A stretch of 64,000 nt of DNA from Sulfuricurvum kujiense DSM 16994 (GCF_000183725.1 NC_014755.1:1-64000), one strand, 5' to 3'. Shown: positions 16,790 through 24,587, numbered from the stretch's first letter. Numbers and translations: made by a program. The notes: generated by a model from the sequence alone, not told the origin.

Positions 16790-16836
16790 ACCCCTATTAC
16801 CCTTTTTTCTACCCATAATAAGCGGGTAATAGGGGT
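16790..16836. repeat. 13-bp inverted repeat at the end of the iteron array
   Basis: ACCCCTATTACCC (16790-16802) and GGGTAATAGGGGT (16824-16836) are exact reverse complements 21 bases apart, closing the iteron region. Confidence 0.7.
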
Positions 16837-16983
16837 TTACTATACATCTTATATATTTGTATACAACAAATACATATATTTCGCCCTTGCTTTGAAAGCA
16901 AGGCAAAATCTAAAAAAATATGATCAAAACAAGCAATACGGTAAAATAGTGAATTACACCTGCTCATATACGATGGAGAACAT

Positions 16984-17508
16984 TTGATCATTCTGGACTT
17001 TGAAACCAACTCTGCCAATATCCATGATGTGATCGAAGTCGCAGCATTTCGGATCAAAAGAGAAGAGGGTGTTTATGTCATCGCCGATACCTTTCATCGC
17101 TACTACTTCTCCGAATATGAGGTTAACCCTTACGCGCTTGCCGTCCATAAACTCTCACCGCAACGAATCGAGAGATTGCGGGCAAACGTTGATTACGCAG
17201 AGCATTTCGCAGAGGATAGCGAGTTCGTAGAGTTTTGTCAGGGTGCTAAGACTCTTATCGCACACAACATAACGTTTGAACTGCGTCATCTCGGTGAACT
17301 GGTTCGATTCGAGAAACACTTTTGTACGATGAAATCGAATAAAAAGATTGTCGGAGCAATCAATATCCGAGGGAGTCTCAAGAACCCGAAACTGTTGGAA
17401 ACCTGCAGACATTACCAAATTGAGTTTGATGAAGAGCAATACCATAGTGCTGTTTACGATGTCACAAAAACACTCGAAGTTTTAAATAATATGAACATAG
17501 AAATTTAA
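16984..17508 (+). CDS. DnaQ-like 3'-5' exonuclease (DEDDh)
   Basis: A 174-residue stand-alone exonuclease domain. ILDFETNS supplies the first Asp/Glu pair, IAHNITFELRHL the middle motif and HSAVYDVTKT the final His and Asp. TTG start with GGAGAA 4 bases upstream. Proteins like this proofread or trim DNA/RNA ends; the plasmid location beside oriV and the Y polymerase suggests a replication or repair role, which is inference. The radical SAM gene begins 1 base after its stop, so they are cotranscribed. Confidence 0.82.
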   Translation: MIILDFETNSANIHDVIEVAAFRIKREEGVYVIADTFHRYYFSEYEVNPYALAVHKLSPQRIERLRANVDYAEHFAEDSEFVEFCQGAKTLIAHNITFELRHLGELVRFEKHFCTMKSNKKIVGAINIRGSLKNPKLLETCRHYQIEFDEEQYHSAVYDVTKTLEVLNNMNIEI

Positions 17509-17509
17509 A

Positions 17510-18388
17510 ATGATTCACTATTCCTTCCCCCTCTACCGTCCCTCAGCAGAAGCCGAGAACATTATTGTCCAAGCCACATTAGGATGCAGCCACAACCGAT
17601 GTAGCTTTTGCACCATGTATAAAACCAAACGCTATACAATACGTCCATTAAATGAGGTACGTCGTGAGATCGAAGCACTTGCACACGCTTATCCAAATGC
17701 TAATAAAGTGTTTTTAGCCGATGGAGACGCATTGGCACTTCCTACAGAGCATTTCGCAAAGTTGTTACGTTTACTAAAAACTTCGTTTCCAAGACTCACA
17801 CGTGTATCGCTCTATGCTACAGCGCAGAACTTTCTGGAAAAAAGTATTGATGAGCTAAAAGAGCTCAGAGCAGGGGGGCTGAGTCTAGCGTACTTTGGGA
17901 TTGAGACGGGGAATAATGAACTGCTGAGTAAAATCGATAAAGGTGTCAATCGTGATCAAATGATCGAAGCACTTGACCGTGCCCATGAAGCCAATATCAA
18001 GATCTCAGCAACCGTCATACTGGGAATAGGGGGGACAGAACATACTCGTGAACACATCAGCGATACGGCCAGAGTGATCAACGCTGCACCGATAACCTAT
18101 CTCTCTACCTTACAGCTGGGATTGGAAGAGGGTGTGAAGGATCGCTTTCTCAGACCATTTGATTCCTTTACTCTATTAAAGGACCTACAGATTCTGCACG
18201 AACAGCGTGATTTACTTTCTCTCATCAATCCTCTGGAAAAGGTCATATTCAGATCCAACCATGCCTCAAATGCACTCCATCTCTCCGGAACCCTCCCAAA
18301 AGATCGTGATCGGCTAATAGGTGAAATCGACGAGGCTCTCAAAGTAGGGCAGGGTGCAATGGTACCTAGCTGGATGAGAGGGTTTTAG
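17510..18388 (+). CDS. Radical SAM protein
   Basis: A 292-residue radical SAM domain with the cluster motif GCSHNRCSFC (C26, C31, C34; spacing CX4CX2C rather than CX3CX2C). LADGDALALP, YFGIETGNNELL and ISATVILGIGG are the usual GGE-like, ribose and SAM-binding strands of this superfamily. No auxiliary cluster motif is visible. The CX4CX2C spacing with GC-H-RC-FC-MY is typical of a poorly characterised group distantly related to Elp3/HemN-like proteins. Function unknown. Cotranscribed with the DnaQ-like gene. Confidence 0.82.
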   Translation: MIHYSFPLYRPSAEAENIIVQATLGCSHNRCSFCTMYKTKRYTIRPLNEVRREIEALAHAYPNANKVFLADGDALALPTEHFAKLLRLLKTSFPRLTRVSLYATAQNFLEKSIDELKELRAGGLSLAYFGIETGNNELLSKIDKGVNRDQMIEALDRAHEANIKISATVILGIGGTEHTREHISDTARVINAAPITYLSTLQLGLEEGVKDRFLRPFDSFTLLKDLQILHEQRDLLSLINPLEKVIFRSNHASNALHLSGTLPKDRDRLIGEIDEALKVGQGAMVPSWMRGF

Positions 18389-18406
18389 TAGACGTCGTTT
18401 TAAGGT

Positions 18407-18685
18407 TCAAGAAGACAAATGGCGTAAATACTCAATCATCTTGAAATACCCGATAAGCATCTCAAACATCATCCGCCACAGTATCTCAAATCCGATAAAT
18501 AAAATTATAAAACTCAGAACAAGCCGTGAGGTTGTAATGGGAAACGTTCGCATCAAAGCATCGGCTATTTTCACAACCCATGTACGCTTATACCAAAGCA
18601 GTGCAGGGATCATCAGTGCTCCGATGTAATAGAAGGCTATCAGTACCGGAATCGAGATAAAAGAGTCAAAAGTTAAAAAGTTCAC
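18407..18685 (-). CDS. Small membrane protein (DUF4282-like)
   Basis: A 92-residue protein with two clear transmembrane segments, ISIPVLIAFYYIGALMIPAL and LVLSFIILFIGFEILWRMM, and an N-terminal FLTFDSFIS. The arrangement resembles DUF4282 proteins. Its ATG overlaps the stop of the upstream HTH gene by 4 bases (ATGA), so the HTH protein and this membrane protein are made together. Function unknown. Confidence 0.6.
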   Translation of the reverse strand: MNFLTFDSFISIPVLIAFYYIGALMIPALLWYKRTWVVKIADALMRTFPITTSRLVLSFIILFIGFEILWRMMFEMLIGYFKMIEYLRHLSS

Positions 18686-18921
18686 TTGGATTTTTTATCC
18701 ATTAAATCGCATACACCGCTTTTACTTATCGCCTCTTTGATCTTCTTACAGTGCTGATTCTCGATATAGAGATGAAGCCACGATTCAACCCAATAAGGGA
18801 TCTCACGCCCCTCATTCCCCCAGTTACTGATGGTACCGCCGGTGGTCCCTAAAATTTCGGCAAATTCTTTCTTAGAAAGACCGGCGGTTTTGAGAAGATC
18901 ATTAAAAGCGTATTTGTCCAT
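18682..18921 (-). CDS. Small helix-turn-helix regulator
   Basis: A 79-residue protein: KTAGLSKKEFAEILGTTGG followed by TISNWGNEGREIPYW is an XRE/YdaS-like HTH, with a short C-terminal helix. It is divergent from the nine-gene membrane/RNase H operon, whose promoter carries a palindromic operator, and related half-sites lie before its own start. It is the obvious candidate regulator of both sides; this is inference. Confidence 0.75.
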   Translation of the reverse strand: MDKYAFNDLLKTAGLSKKEFAEILGTTGGTISNWGNEGREIPYWVESWLHLYIENQHCKKIKEAISKSGVCDLMDKKSK

Positions 18922-19146
18922 TTTCTCTCTAATACTTATTCGTTTATAAAATTCTATCTAAATCACCTCAAATGTTTACTAAATGACTTAAAAAGTCTTA
19001 TTTGTGAATTTAATAAGACTATTACTAATCAAACGTTTATTTCATACAAATACTACTACTTCCGACTACCCACTTTGCAAAATGCAATAAATTTACATAT
19101 AAGTAATAATTAGTGCTTTAATGTAATCATATAAGTATATAAAGTG
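18922..19146. other. Divergent AT-rich regulatory region
   Basis: No ORF. Together with the promoter/operator at 19147-19203 it separates the HTH gene from the nine-gene operon. CGTTTAT-like words occur at about 18940-18948, 19034-19040 (within AAACGTTTATTT) and in the operator at 19184-19203, suggesting several binding sites for one regulator. Confidence 0.45.
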
Positions 19147-19203
19147 TTGACATTGTTTATGTATGAGTATATAATTACTTAATAAATAAACGTATGTTTA
19201 TTT
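19147..19203 (+). promoter_or_regulatory. Consensus sigma-70 promoter with palindromic operator
   Basis: TTGACA (19147-19152) and TATAAT (19170-19175) are separated by exactly 17 bases: a perfect consensus promoter. Nine bases further on, AAATAAAC-GTAT-GTTTATTT (19184-19203) is a perfect 8-bp inverted repeat over the expected transcription start. A strong promoter under tight repression is the simplest reading. The first gene starts at 19228 after an AAAGGAG site. Confidence 0.8.
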
Positions 19204-19227
19204 TTACTCATACTAAAAGGAGATTTC

Positions 19228-19632
19228 ATGAGCCATGTGTGTTTTAGCGATATCGATCTACTCATTGATGAAGGGAGAAAAGAGATCCTGATTAATCCTA
19301 AGGGGGAACGTTTTTACTTTGTGGAGTGTGACGAGCAACATAAAATTTTCCGTGACGCGATATTACGGTACGACTCGGATAAGGAGAGATATGAGATTGA
19401 AGGGGAACAGACCCTCTACACCGAGCATAAAGGGATGGGTCTTGATTATGAAAAGCTTCTTTGCCTTCACCCCAAAGAGCTGATCCATAAAAAAAGCTTT
19501 TTCGGATTTACTTGGTACAACGTGTGCGGCGTGTTGAAACGTGAAATTCGAAGTGTATATCTGTGTCAGCACAAAGAATATCGAATCCATGAGCGCTCTG
19601 CGGTGATCTCCAGTACCTACGAGGAGAGATGA
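19228..19632 (+). CDS. Hypothetical soluble protein, first gene of the nine-gene operon
   Basis: A 134-residue cytosolic protein with an AAAGGAG ribosome site. It starts MSHVCFSDIDLLIDEGRKEI and has paired strands (ILINPKGERFYFVEC); no family recognised. It directly follows the strong operator-controlled promoter and ends 1 base before the next gene, so expression is coupled to the membrane proteins downstream. Confidence 0.65.
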   Translation: MSHVCFSDIDLLIDEGRKEILINPKGERFYFVECDEQHKIFRDAILRYDSDKERYEIEGEQTLYTEHKGMGLDYEKLLCLHPKELIHKKSFFGFTWYNVCGVLKREIRSVYLCQHKEYRIHERSAVISSTYEER

Positions 19633-19633
19633 G

Positions 19634-20110
19634 ATGCATCCTGAGATGTTGGTTACCAGTACCGGCGAAGTGTTGCTGTTGAGCGTATTGCTACTCATTG
19701 GAGCTGGATTTATCCTCTATGGAAGAGGGGCTGAGTTTGTTTTTGTCGGGATGGTGGTGATTGCGGGAGTATTTACTATTGCCTACAGTAACCACACACA
19801 CTACCTAGGTGAGCGTTTTTTAATGGAACAGTTTCATGAGGGGAGGGCATTGTCCTGCGGTTTATGGAGAGGGGAGAGTGCGAGGGTCGATCGCTTCAGC
19901 GGGTGGAGATATGAGGAGGGGACCGGATTTGTGAAAGGGGATGTGATCATTAATGATCCTGGAGTGTGTAGGGTGATTGAAAAACCTTTTCCAGAGCCAT
20001 CAAGCGTTCCGTATTGGATGGTCTTAGTCACTGTTATGGGAGTGTTGATGATTCTGCGGGCGGTGACGCTGGGTGTTGAGGAGGAAAAAGATGACGCAAG
20101 AGCTGAGTAA
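19634..20110 (+). CDS. Membrane protein with external domain (paralogue of 21128-21751)
   Basis: A 158-residue protein: two N-terminal membrane segments (LLLSVLLLIGAGFIL and FVFVGMVVIAGVFTIAY), an approx. 70-residue non-membrane domain, and a third segment (MVLVTVMGVLMILRAV). The middle domain has FHEGRALSCG, SGWRYEEGTGFVKGD and a Cys in DPGVC. The 207-residue protein at 21128 has the same plan and similar words (GGEIICK, RGWEHKGSYLFKG, DDQC), so the two are probably paralogues; the paired cysteines could form a disulfide. Function unknown. Confidence 0.65.
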   Translation: MHPEMLVTSTGEVLLLSVLLLIGAGFILYGRGAEFVFVGMVVIAGVFTIAYSNHTHYLGERFLMEQFHEGRALSCGLWRGESARVDRFSGWRYEEGTGFVKGDVIINDPGVCRVIEKPFPEPSSVPYWMVLVTVMGVLMILRAVTLGVEEEKDDARAE

Positions 20111-20420
20111 TATCGTTTTTCTAAGTCTTTTTTACTGGGGACTTAGCGTCTTGATGCTACGGATTATCATACATGAACGGCGTCAACGACTTTATCTAAT
20201 CAGTGTCGGGTATTTAGTTTTAAGTGTGGGAGTGGGGCAGGCCATAGCGATGAAATGGCTATTGGCGGCAAGCTTGATCTTTATGGTGATCTCTATGTCT
20301 CTCACACTGTGGATCCTTTTAAAGCAAAGCCGTCAGTGTATACGGGATCTTAAAACGATGCATGAAGAGGAAAAGCATGCAGAACACTCCCAAAAGGAGG
20401 AGACACCCCATGGAAAATAA
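20091..20420 (+). CDS. Small membrane protein
   Basis: A 109-residue protein, start at the ATG after GAGGAGG inside the end of the previous gene. About four hydrophobic stretches (IVFLSLFYWGLSVLML, YLISVGYLVLSVGVG, WLLAASLIFMVISMSLTLWI) and a charged, His/Glu-rich tail. Overlaps both neighbours, so it is translationally coupled. No family recognised. Confidence 0.6.
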   Translation: MTQELSNIVFLSLFYWGLSVLMLRIIIHERRQRLYLISVGYLVLSVGVGQAIAMKWLLAASLIFMVISMSLTLWILLKQSRQCIRDLKTMHEEEKHAEHSQKEETPHGK

Positions 20421-21117
20421 TGTCATATATCTCAGTGATGCATCGTATGACCACCTCACAAAAGAGGTGGGAATAGGGGTAAAAAACCTCTATACGAACC
20501 AAAGCCATTCTGTATTTGTCCACGCCATGAATGTACACGAAGCCGAAGAGTTCGCCCTCATTGAAGCGATTACCCATGCGATCGAGCATCAACACCGTAA
20601 TTGCGTCTTTGTCTATGACAACATGGGGATCGACACAAAAAGCATTGGAGCTTTTTTTTCTAAGATGTTCGATCGGATTCAGTTTTTGTGGATGAAACGC
20701 GACTATTTGAAGCAAGTTGATAAATTGGCGTGTAACGTCAGACTTAAACACGCTAAAAATGCCAACTGGACCAAACAGATTCTTGCCCATGCCTCCCAAA
20801 TCAGCGATGAGGAGCTGGTGAGCGCATTGATGCCTCTCACACGCGGAGAGACTTATGGATACCTATGTGCCATCAGCGGTACTGCACCGATGATGAAACC
20901 CTATCCCAACAACATCAAAGAGGTGAATGAGAAGATCATTGCTTTATTACTCTTTGCCGGGAGTCAAAACCTTCATCGACTCCTCTCTGAGCGATTCAGA
21001 CATATTCAATGCTACAAGCAAAAACATTACGATGAACTGCTTAAAGCTGCGGAATTTGATATGAGCTGGTTTGAGGAAGCCGCACAAAATACTTTAAAAG
21101 GGCTGATTGCGGCATAA
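20410..21117 (+). CDS. RNase H-like protein
   Basis: A 235-residue protein, start at the ATG with an AAGGAGGAG site. The N-terminal 130 residues look like an RNase H fold and show the full acidic set: SDAS (first Asp), EEFALIEAITHA (Glu), FVYDNMGID (Asp) and KQVDKLACNV (last Asp). This is the DEDD pattern of RNase HI and related nucleases. The C-terminal 100 residues are helical and unrecognised (QISDEELVSALMP onward). It is the only likely enzyme in an operon of small membrane proteins. Cleavage of RNA-DNA hybrids is inferred from the residues. Confidence 0.7.
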   Translation: MENNVIYLSDASYDHLTKEVGIGVKNLYTNQSHSVFVHAMNVHEAEEFALIEAITHAIEHQHRNCVFVYDNMGIDTKSIGAFFSKMFDRIQFLWMKRDYLKQVDKLACNVRLKHAKNANWTKQILAHASQISDEELVSALMPLTRGETYGYLCAISGTAPMMKPYPNNIKEVNEKIIALLLFAGSQNLHRLLSERFRHIQCYKQKHYDELLKAAEFDMSWFEEAAQNTLKGLIAA

Positions 21118-21127
21118 GGGGGAAAAG

Positions 21128-21751
21128 ATGAGTCACTTTGATATGGATATGATGGCATTGATGGGACTGATACTCTTGATGGGTGGAGTGAGTGTAACGT
21201 TTCTCAAAGAGATGATCGTCCCGATGGTTGGGCTGTTTTTACTTTTAGTTATGGTTTGGGGAGATGATATTTGCAGTCGAAGTGACCGGCTGAATTTTTA
21301 TGGAGATCACTTTGATAGCGGAGGGGAGATTATCTGCAAAGATGATTCTGCCCATCCACTCCTCGTATCCCATACCCGAGGTTGGGAACATAAGGGATCG
21401 TATCTATTTAAAGGGAATCGTGGAGTAGATATACTCGATGATCAATGCGAGATCATTAATCAAAGCGAACCGCACTGCATAAGCGTTACAACACAGATCA
21501 TTATCGGAACAAGCGCATTGATCGGGATAGTTGGGTGGATGGTCTGGATGTTTCGACGGCTAAACGAGAGCCACATAAAAATCAAAGCTCGTGAGGAACG
21601 TAAAGCTGCAATCGAAAAAGGAGCTGCTGCGATGGCGGAACTCTATAGAACCGATCCGGAGCTTAAAGAGTGGAACGAGTTTATAGGAGATTACTATGAA
21701 TCGAGTGATGAATACATGAAGGAGGCACACCATGAGCAAAAGAATGTCTAA
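21128..21751 (+). CDS. Membrane protein with external domain (paralogue of 19634-20110)
   Basis: A 207-residue protein, start at the ATG after GGGGGAAAAG. Two N-terminal hydrophobic segments (LMGLILLMGGVSVTFL and MVGLFLLLVMVWG), an external domain with CKDDS, RGWEHKGSYLFKGN and DDQCEI, a third membrane segment (IIIGTSALIGIVGWMVWMF) and a helical charged cytosolic tail of about 55 residues. Same plan as the 158-residue protein earlier in the operon but with a longer tail. Function unknown. Confidence 0.65.
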   Translation: MSHFDMDMMALMGLILLMGGVSVTFLKEMIVPMVGLFLLLVMVWGDDICSRSDRLNFYGDHFDSGGEIICKDDSAHPLLVSHTRGWEHKGSYLFKGNRGVDILDDQCEIINQSEPHCISVTTQIIIGTSALIGIVGWMVWMFRRLNESHIKIKAREERKAAIEKGAAAMAELYRTDPELKEWNEFIGDYYESSDEYMKEAHHEQKNV

Positions 21752-22082
21752 ATTTCTGACCTACTGGACACTGCTGGTGCTTGTGCAAATCTATGGGCTG
21801 GCTATCTATCAATACGGACAAACCTACGGATTCGATGATCAAATCAATCCCACAACTATCATCGCCGCTACATTAACCATTATTGGTCTGCTGGGTTTGG
21901 TCGGGCGATATCTGAACAACAAGGATATGAAACGGGGGTACTGTGAAAGTGGTATCACACAAAAGCAGATCGATGCGTACCAAAAATCAAAAAACGTAGG
22001 TCATTTAATGGAAAACAGTGCAATGAAAGATTTAGAGTCCGGGAAACACGATTATGAAAATGACAATGACACGAAGCGTTAA
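21732..22082 (+). CDS. Small membrane protein
   Basis: A 116-residue protein with two membrane segments (FLTYWTLLVLVQIYGLAIY and IIAATLTIIGLLGLVGRYL) and a charged C-terminal half. A GGAGG site lies inside the upstream gene, which it overlaps by 20 bases. No family recognised. Confidence 0.6.
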   Translation: MSKRMSKFLTYWTLLVLVQIYGLAIYQYGQTYGFDDQINPTTIIAATLTIIGLLGLVGRYLNNKDMKRGYCESGITQKQIDAYQKSKNVGHLMENSAMKDLESGKHDYENDNDTKR

Positions 22083-22299
22083 GGGAAGGGTGAGGTATTA
22101 CACCCTTGAATTGATCCCCAATCTCTTTGGGGAGTGGATGGTAGTTCGCACGTACGGCTCCATCAAAAAACTTAAACCCACCGGTGTGATCCGTGAGATT
22201 TATGACAGTGCAGAAGTCGCCGCCGAGTCGATTCAAGCATTGATAAATGCCAAACTAAAAAAGGGTTATACAAACCGATGCGCACCAATAAATGGATGA
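22054..22299 (+). CDS. WGR-domain protein
   Basis: An 81-residue protein that is almost entirely a WGR domain: YYTLELIPNLFGEWMVVRTY, then GSI, with the second half EIYDSAEVAAESIQALINAKLKKGY. WGR domains occur in PARPs, polyA polymerase-like proteins and many small bacterial proteins and bind nucleic acid ends in eukaryotic PARP. Here W-M-V-V-R-T-Y-G-S replaces the strict W-G-R. It overlaps both neighbours and has three closely spaced possible ATG starts; the first is used. Confidence 0.75.
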   Translation: MKMTMTRSVKGRVRYYTLELIPNLFGEWMVVRTYGSIKKLKPTGVIREIYDSAEVAAESIQALINAKLKKGYTNRCAPING

Positions 22300-22463
22300 G
22301 TGCTTTGATCTTTTTTATCCCCGCACTTATTGCAGGGGCAGGGGTGCACAGTATTCAAGAATTTGGGGTGGCGATATTTTTGTTTGGAATAGCATTTACG
22401 GCCGCTGCCATTATCTTTTATCCACAAAGCGAGTTTTCCAAAAGGGTGTTGGAGCTTTTTTAA
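22278..22463 (+). CDS. Very small membrane protein
   Basis: A 61-residue protein that is mostly two membrane helices (ALIFFIPALIAGAGVHSI and VAIFLFGIAFTAAAIIFY). It overlaps the WGR gene by 22 bases. No clear ribosome site, so translation probably depends on coupling. No family recognised. Confidence 0.5.
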   Translation: MRTNKWMSALIFFIPALIAGAGVHSIQEFGVAIFLFGIAFTAAAIIFYPQSEFSKRVLELF

Positions 22464-22504
22464 ACCGCACCCAAATCATTTTAAACAGCTAAGGAGAAAC
22501 GAGA

Positions 22505-22921
22505 ATGAGTAATTTTTGGATGGTGGTAAATATTATTGTGCTGCTTGGCTTGATCGTCTATGCTATAGGCTATAAACGTTCACCCAAAAAACACCATAAG
22601 CAAAATAAAGAAGAAAATAGGTTTCGTATCTATCAGGCAGAAGAGGATCCCCAGATACGTGACTTTCGCAGAAGTAACTTCATTACCTCTCACCCCGATG
22701 ATACGGATCTCTTCAGTGAAGCCTACAAGGATAATCAATGGCGTTTTACGATGCCCCATGCCGCGGTTGATATGTTAATAGAGTGTTTTTCAGGGGATGA
22801 GAAAAAAGCGTATCAGATTAAACGCGCTATTGAACTCTCAATCGAACATTATGCGATTGAGCTGGCAGATGATGCGGAGTGCTTCAAAATCATTGAAGAA
22901 CGACTCGTCAATACCCCATAA
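22505..22921 (+). CDS. Hypothetical protein with N-terminal membrane anchor
   Basis: A 138-residue protein with an AAGGAGAAACGAG site. Residues 5-22 (WMVVNIIVLLGLIVYAIGY) form one membrane anchor followed by a very basic stretch (KRSPKKHHKQNK), so the rest faces the cytosol. The soluble part is helical (AVDMLIECFSGDEKKAYQI). Last gene of the nine-gene operon, convergent with hipA. Confidence 0.55.
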   Translation: MSNFWMVVNIIVLLGLIVYAIGYKRSPKKHHKQNKEENRFRIYQAEEDPQIRDFRRSNFITSHPDDTDLFSEAYKDNQWRFTMPHAAVDMLIECFSGDEKKAYQIKRAIELSIEHYAIELADDAECFKIIEERLVNTP

Positions 22922-22938
22922 AATTGAAGAATTTAGAC

Positions 22939-24252
22939 CTATAAATTTTTAATTCTGAGCGATGCAAAAACCTGTTTGTAAAGATCATTCGGAACTTCAT
23001 GTTCTATAGCCAACCGTGTAAAACTACTAAATGCCTCAAGCGCTTGTTCAATAATTTCATTAGCATGTTTTGTGGGTATACTGCACTTAGATGCAAAGGC
23101 CAAAAGATCGTTTCGCTCAAACTGATCTCGTTTGCCAGATAGTGAGATTTGGTGTTGCGCGGTCCACTTTCCAAGCGGATCATACGCATAGGTCATATCG
23201 AACGCAGGTGAGAGTGACCATACTCCACGACGATCCATCATGAAGCCGAAATTTTTGGCATGATCATCTTGATTACGCCCGATGATGTTAAAGACGGCGC
23301 GACGAAACAGCTCATTGAATTCGTTTTGACCTAATCCAAGTTCACGACATGACATGAGTAACTGCTCATACGAGTACACACCGACATGATCTCGATCAAA
23401 ATGTCGCAAGCCTGCCCAAGAAGCATAGTGCTTTTTACGCACCTTTCCATTAATGATTTCACGGTCAAACCGCTCTATCATATAATGAAAATCATCACCG
23501 TCAGAGATGTAGGTTGTTGAGGGAATATCAATTCCACATTCCTTGGCAATCAGAGAATAGATGTATTCGATTCGCGTGATCCCTTTAGGGTCTTTTCGCT
23601 CTTTATCGCTGTTGTCATCCGAATCAAACTTCAAAAGCCAGTAGCGTTTATCGGCACCCGCATCCAACGTACCGTCATAAAATCTTCCTTGCGCGTCTTG
23701 GGCTACCAATGCTTTAGATCTTGCCCCTCCGGCACTCGATCCGACACGAATAAGGGCTAACATCTCTTCATACGATGCGGTGGATAATTTGAGATTGAAA
23801 TCGCTCTTTTCGCGTAATACCATATTGGCTAGTTCGTTGAGATGATGAATGTTTAGGGTTCCTCCATCCATTGCCATCGTATCGTTGGTTGATGGCTCAT
23901 ATTCAAAGGCACCCATGCTTCGTTTACCAATATAGGCCAAACGATCCAAAGCAGTAATATCCGATGCAGATAACCCTTTATCGGCAAAGAACCGATCGAT
24001 CAGTTTGTTTCCGAATTTATCGGGGAGCGAATCGGCAAAGATTCCTGGGAGCCCGTGAAAGGTTCTTTGGCTAATAGTTGGGAATGAGTGAATCATAGGG
24101 GGATATTTCATCTCTAAGGGTGAGAGCTGAATATTTGAGGTTGCAAACTCAGGTGCGTATTCAAACGTAGCTATTTCATTTTGCCCGGGAGCGTAACCCA
24201 AATAACCAATTGTCTTGCTCCATAAATTTATTGTAATTACCGGTGCAGCCAT
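22939..24252 (-). CDS. hipA: HipA-family toxin kinase
   Basis: Serine/threonine kinase toxin of 437 residues, normal for HipA. Recognisable segments are FHGLPGIFADSLPDKFGN in the N-subdomain, VGSSAGGARSKA (P-loop-like, with the regulatory serine region), HYMIERFDRE, GRNQDDHAKNFGFM (catalytic Asp/Asn loop) and LSPAFDMTYA (metal-binding Asp). E. coli HipA phosphorylates glutamyl-tRNA synthetase and causes persistence; the target here is not known. The start overlaps the hipB stop by one base (TAATG), the usual coupled arrangement. Confidence 0.92.
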   Translation of the reverse strand: MAAPVITINLWSKTIGYLGYAPGQNEIATFEYAPEFATSNIQLSPLEMKYPPMIHSFPTISQRTFHGLPGIFADSLPDKFGNKLIDRFFADKGLSASDITALDRLAYIGKRSMGAFEYEPSTNDTMAMDGGTLNIHHLNELANMVLREKSDFNLKLSTASYEEMLALIRVGSSAGGARSKALVAQDAQGRFYDGTLDAGADKRYWLLKFDSDDNSDKERKDPKGITRIEYIYSLIAKECGIDIPSTTYISDGDDFHYMIERFDREIINGKVRKKHYASWAGLRHFDRDHVGVYSYEQLLMSCRELGLGQNEFNELFRRAVFNIIGRNQDDHAKNFGFMMDRRGVWSLSPAFDMTYAYDPLGKWTAQHQISLSGKRDQFERNDLLAFASKCSIPTKHANEIIEQALEAFSSFTRLAIEHEVPNDLYKQVFASLRIKNL

Positions 24253-24587
24253 TATTCATCTCCCCATTGAAAGTTTGAAGGTTTGGATTTCTTTTTATAG
24301 ATCCGCTTCTTGAGCGGTTTTTCGATTTGTTGTGAGGGACTAAATGTTTGGGTTGATTCCAAAAGGGCATTCAGCGCATCGAGCTCCCCAAGTCCTCTAA
24401 GAATTCGGATAAAACTGGTTAGAGATATTGTCCCCTTGTTAGCACGAAAGCGTTTTAGAGTAGCGATATTGGTACCACTTTTTTCAACCAAATCAGCATC
24501 GCTTATTTCTTTTTCACGTCGTCTTCGATCGATGCGATGCGCTAGTTCTTTGAGTATTTCTTCATCACTTAATAGTGAAAAACGCAT
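24252..24587 (-). CDS. hipB: HipB-like antitoxin
   Basis: A 111-residue HTH protein: KEISDADLVEKSGTNIATLKR is the recognition HTH, IRILRGLGELDALNALL the dimerising part, and a basic, probably disordered tail (KKRIYKKKSKP) follows. It precedes and overlaps hipA. It would bind HipA and repress the operon promoter in the AT-rich region upstream. Confidence 0.85.
   Translation of the reverse strand: MRFSLLSDEEILKELAHRIDRRRREKEISDADLVEKSGTNIATLKRFRANKGTISLTSFIRILRGLGELDALNALLESTQTFSPSQQIEKPLKKRIYKKKSKPSNFQWGDE

Larger units (their letters stand above)
16455..16836. repeat. Iteron array, probable origin of vegetative replication (oriV)
   Basis: About 13-14 copies of a 15-mer close to CCCCTAATACCCTAT. 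Forward copies start at 16455, 16519 (degenerate), 16541, 16583, 16624, 16684, 16726, 16750, 16770 and 16791; inverted copies lie at 16492-16503, 16564-16575, 16706-16718 and 16824-16836. The stretch 16541-16593 is repeated with three differences at 16684-16736, so part of the array arose by duplication. No ORF fills 16455-16983. The AT-rich 16837-16925 next to the array is a candidate melting region. Confidence 0.85.

Noticed and set aside
16455-16983. Iteron region considered as a CRISPR array because of evenly repeated short units
   Set aside because: Repeats are only 15 bp, occur in both orientations with irregular spacing, and lack unique 30-40 bp spacers and cas genes; they are initiator-binding iterons.
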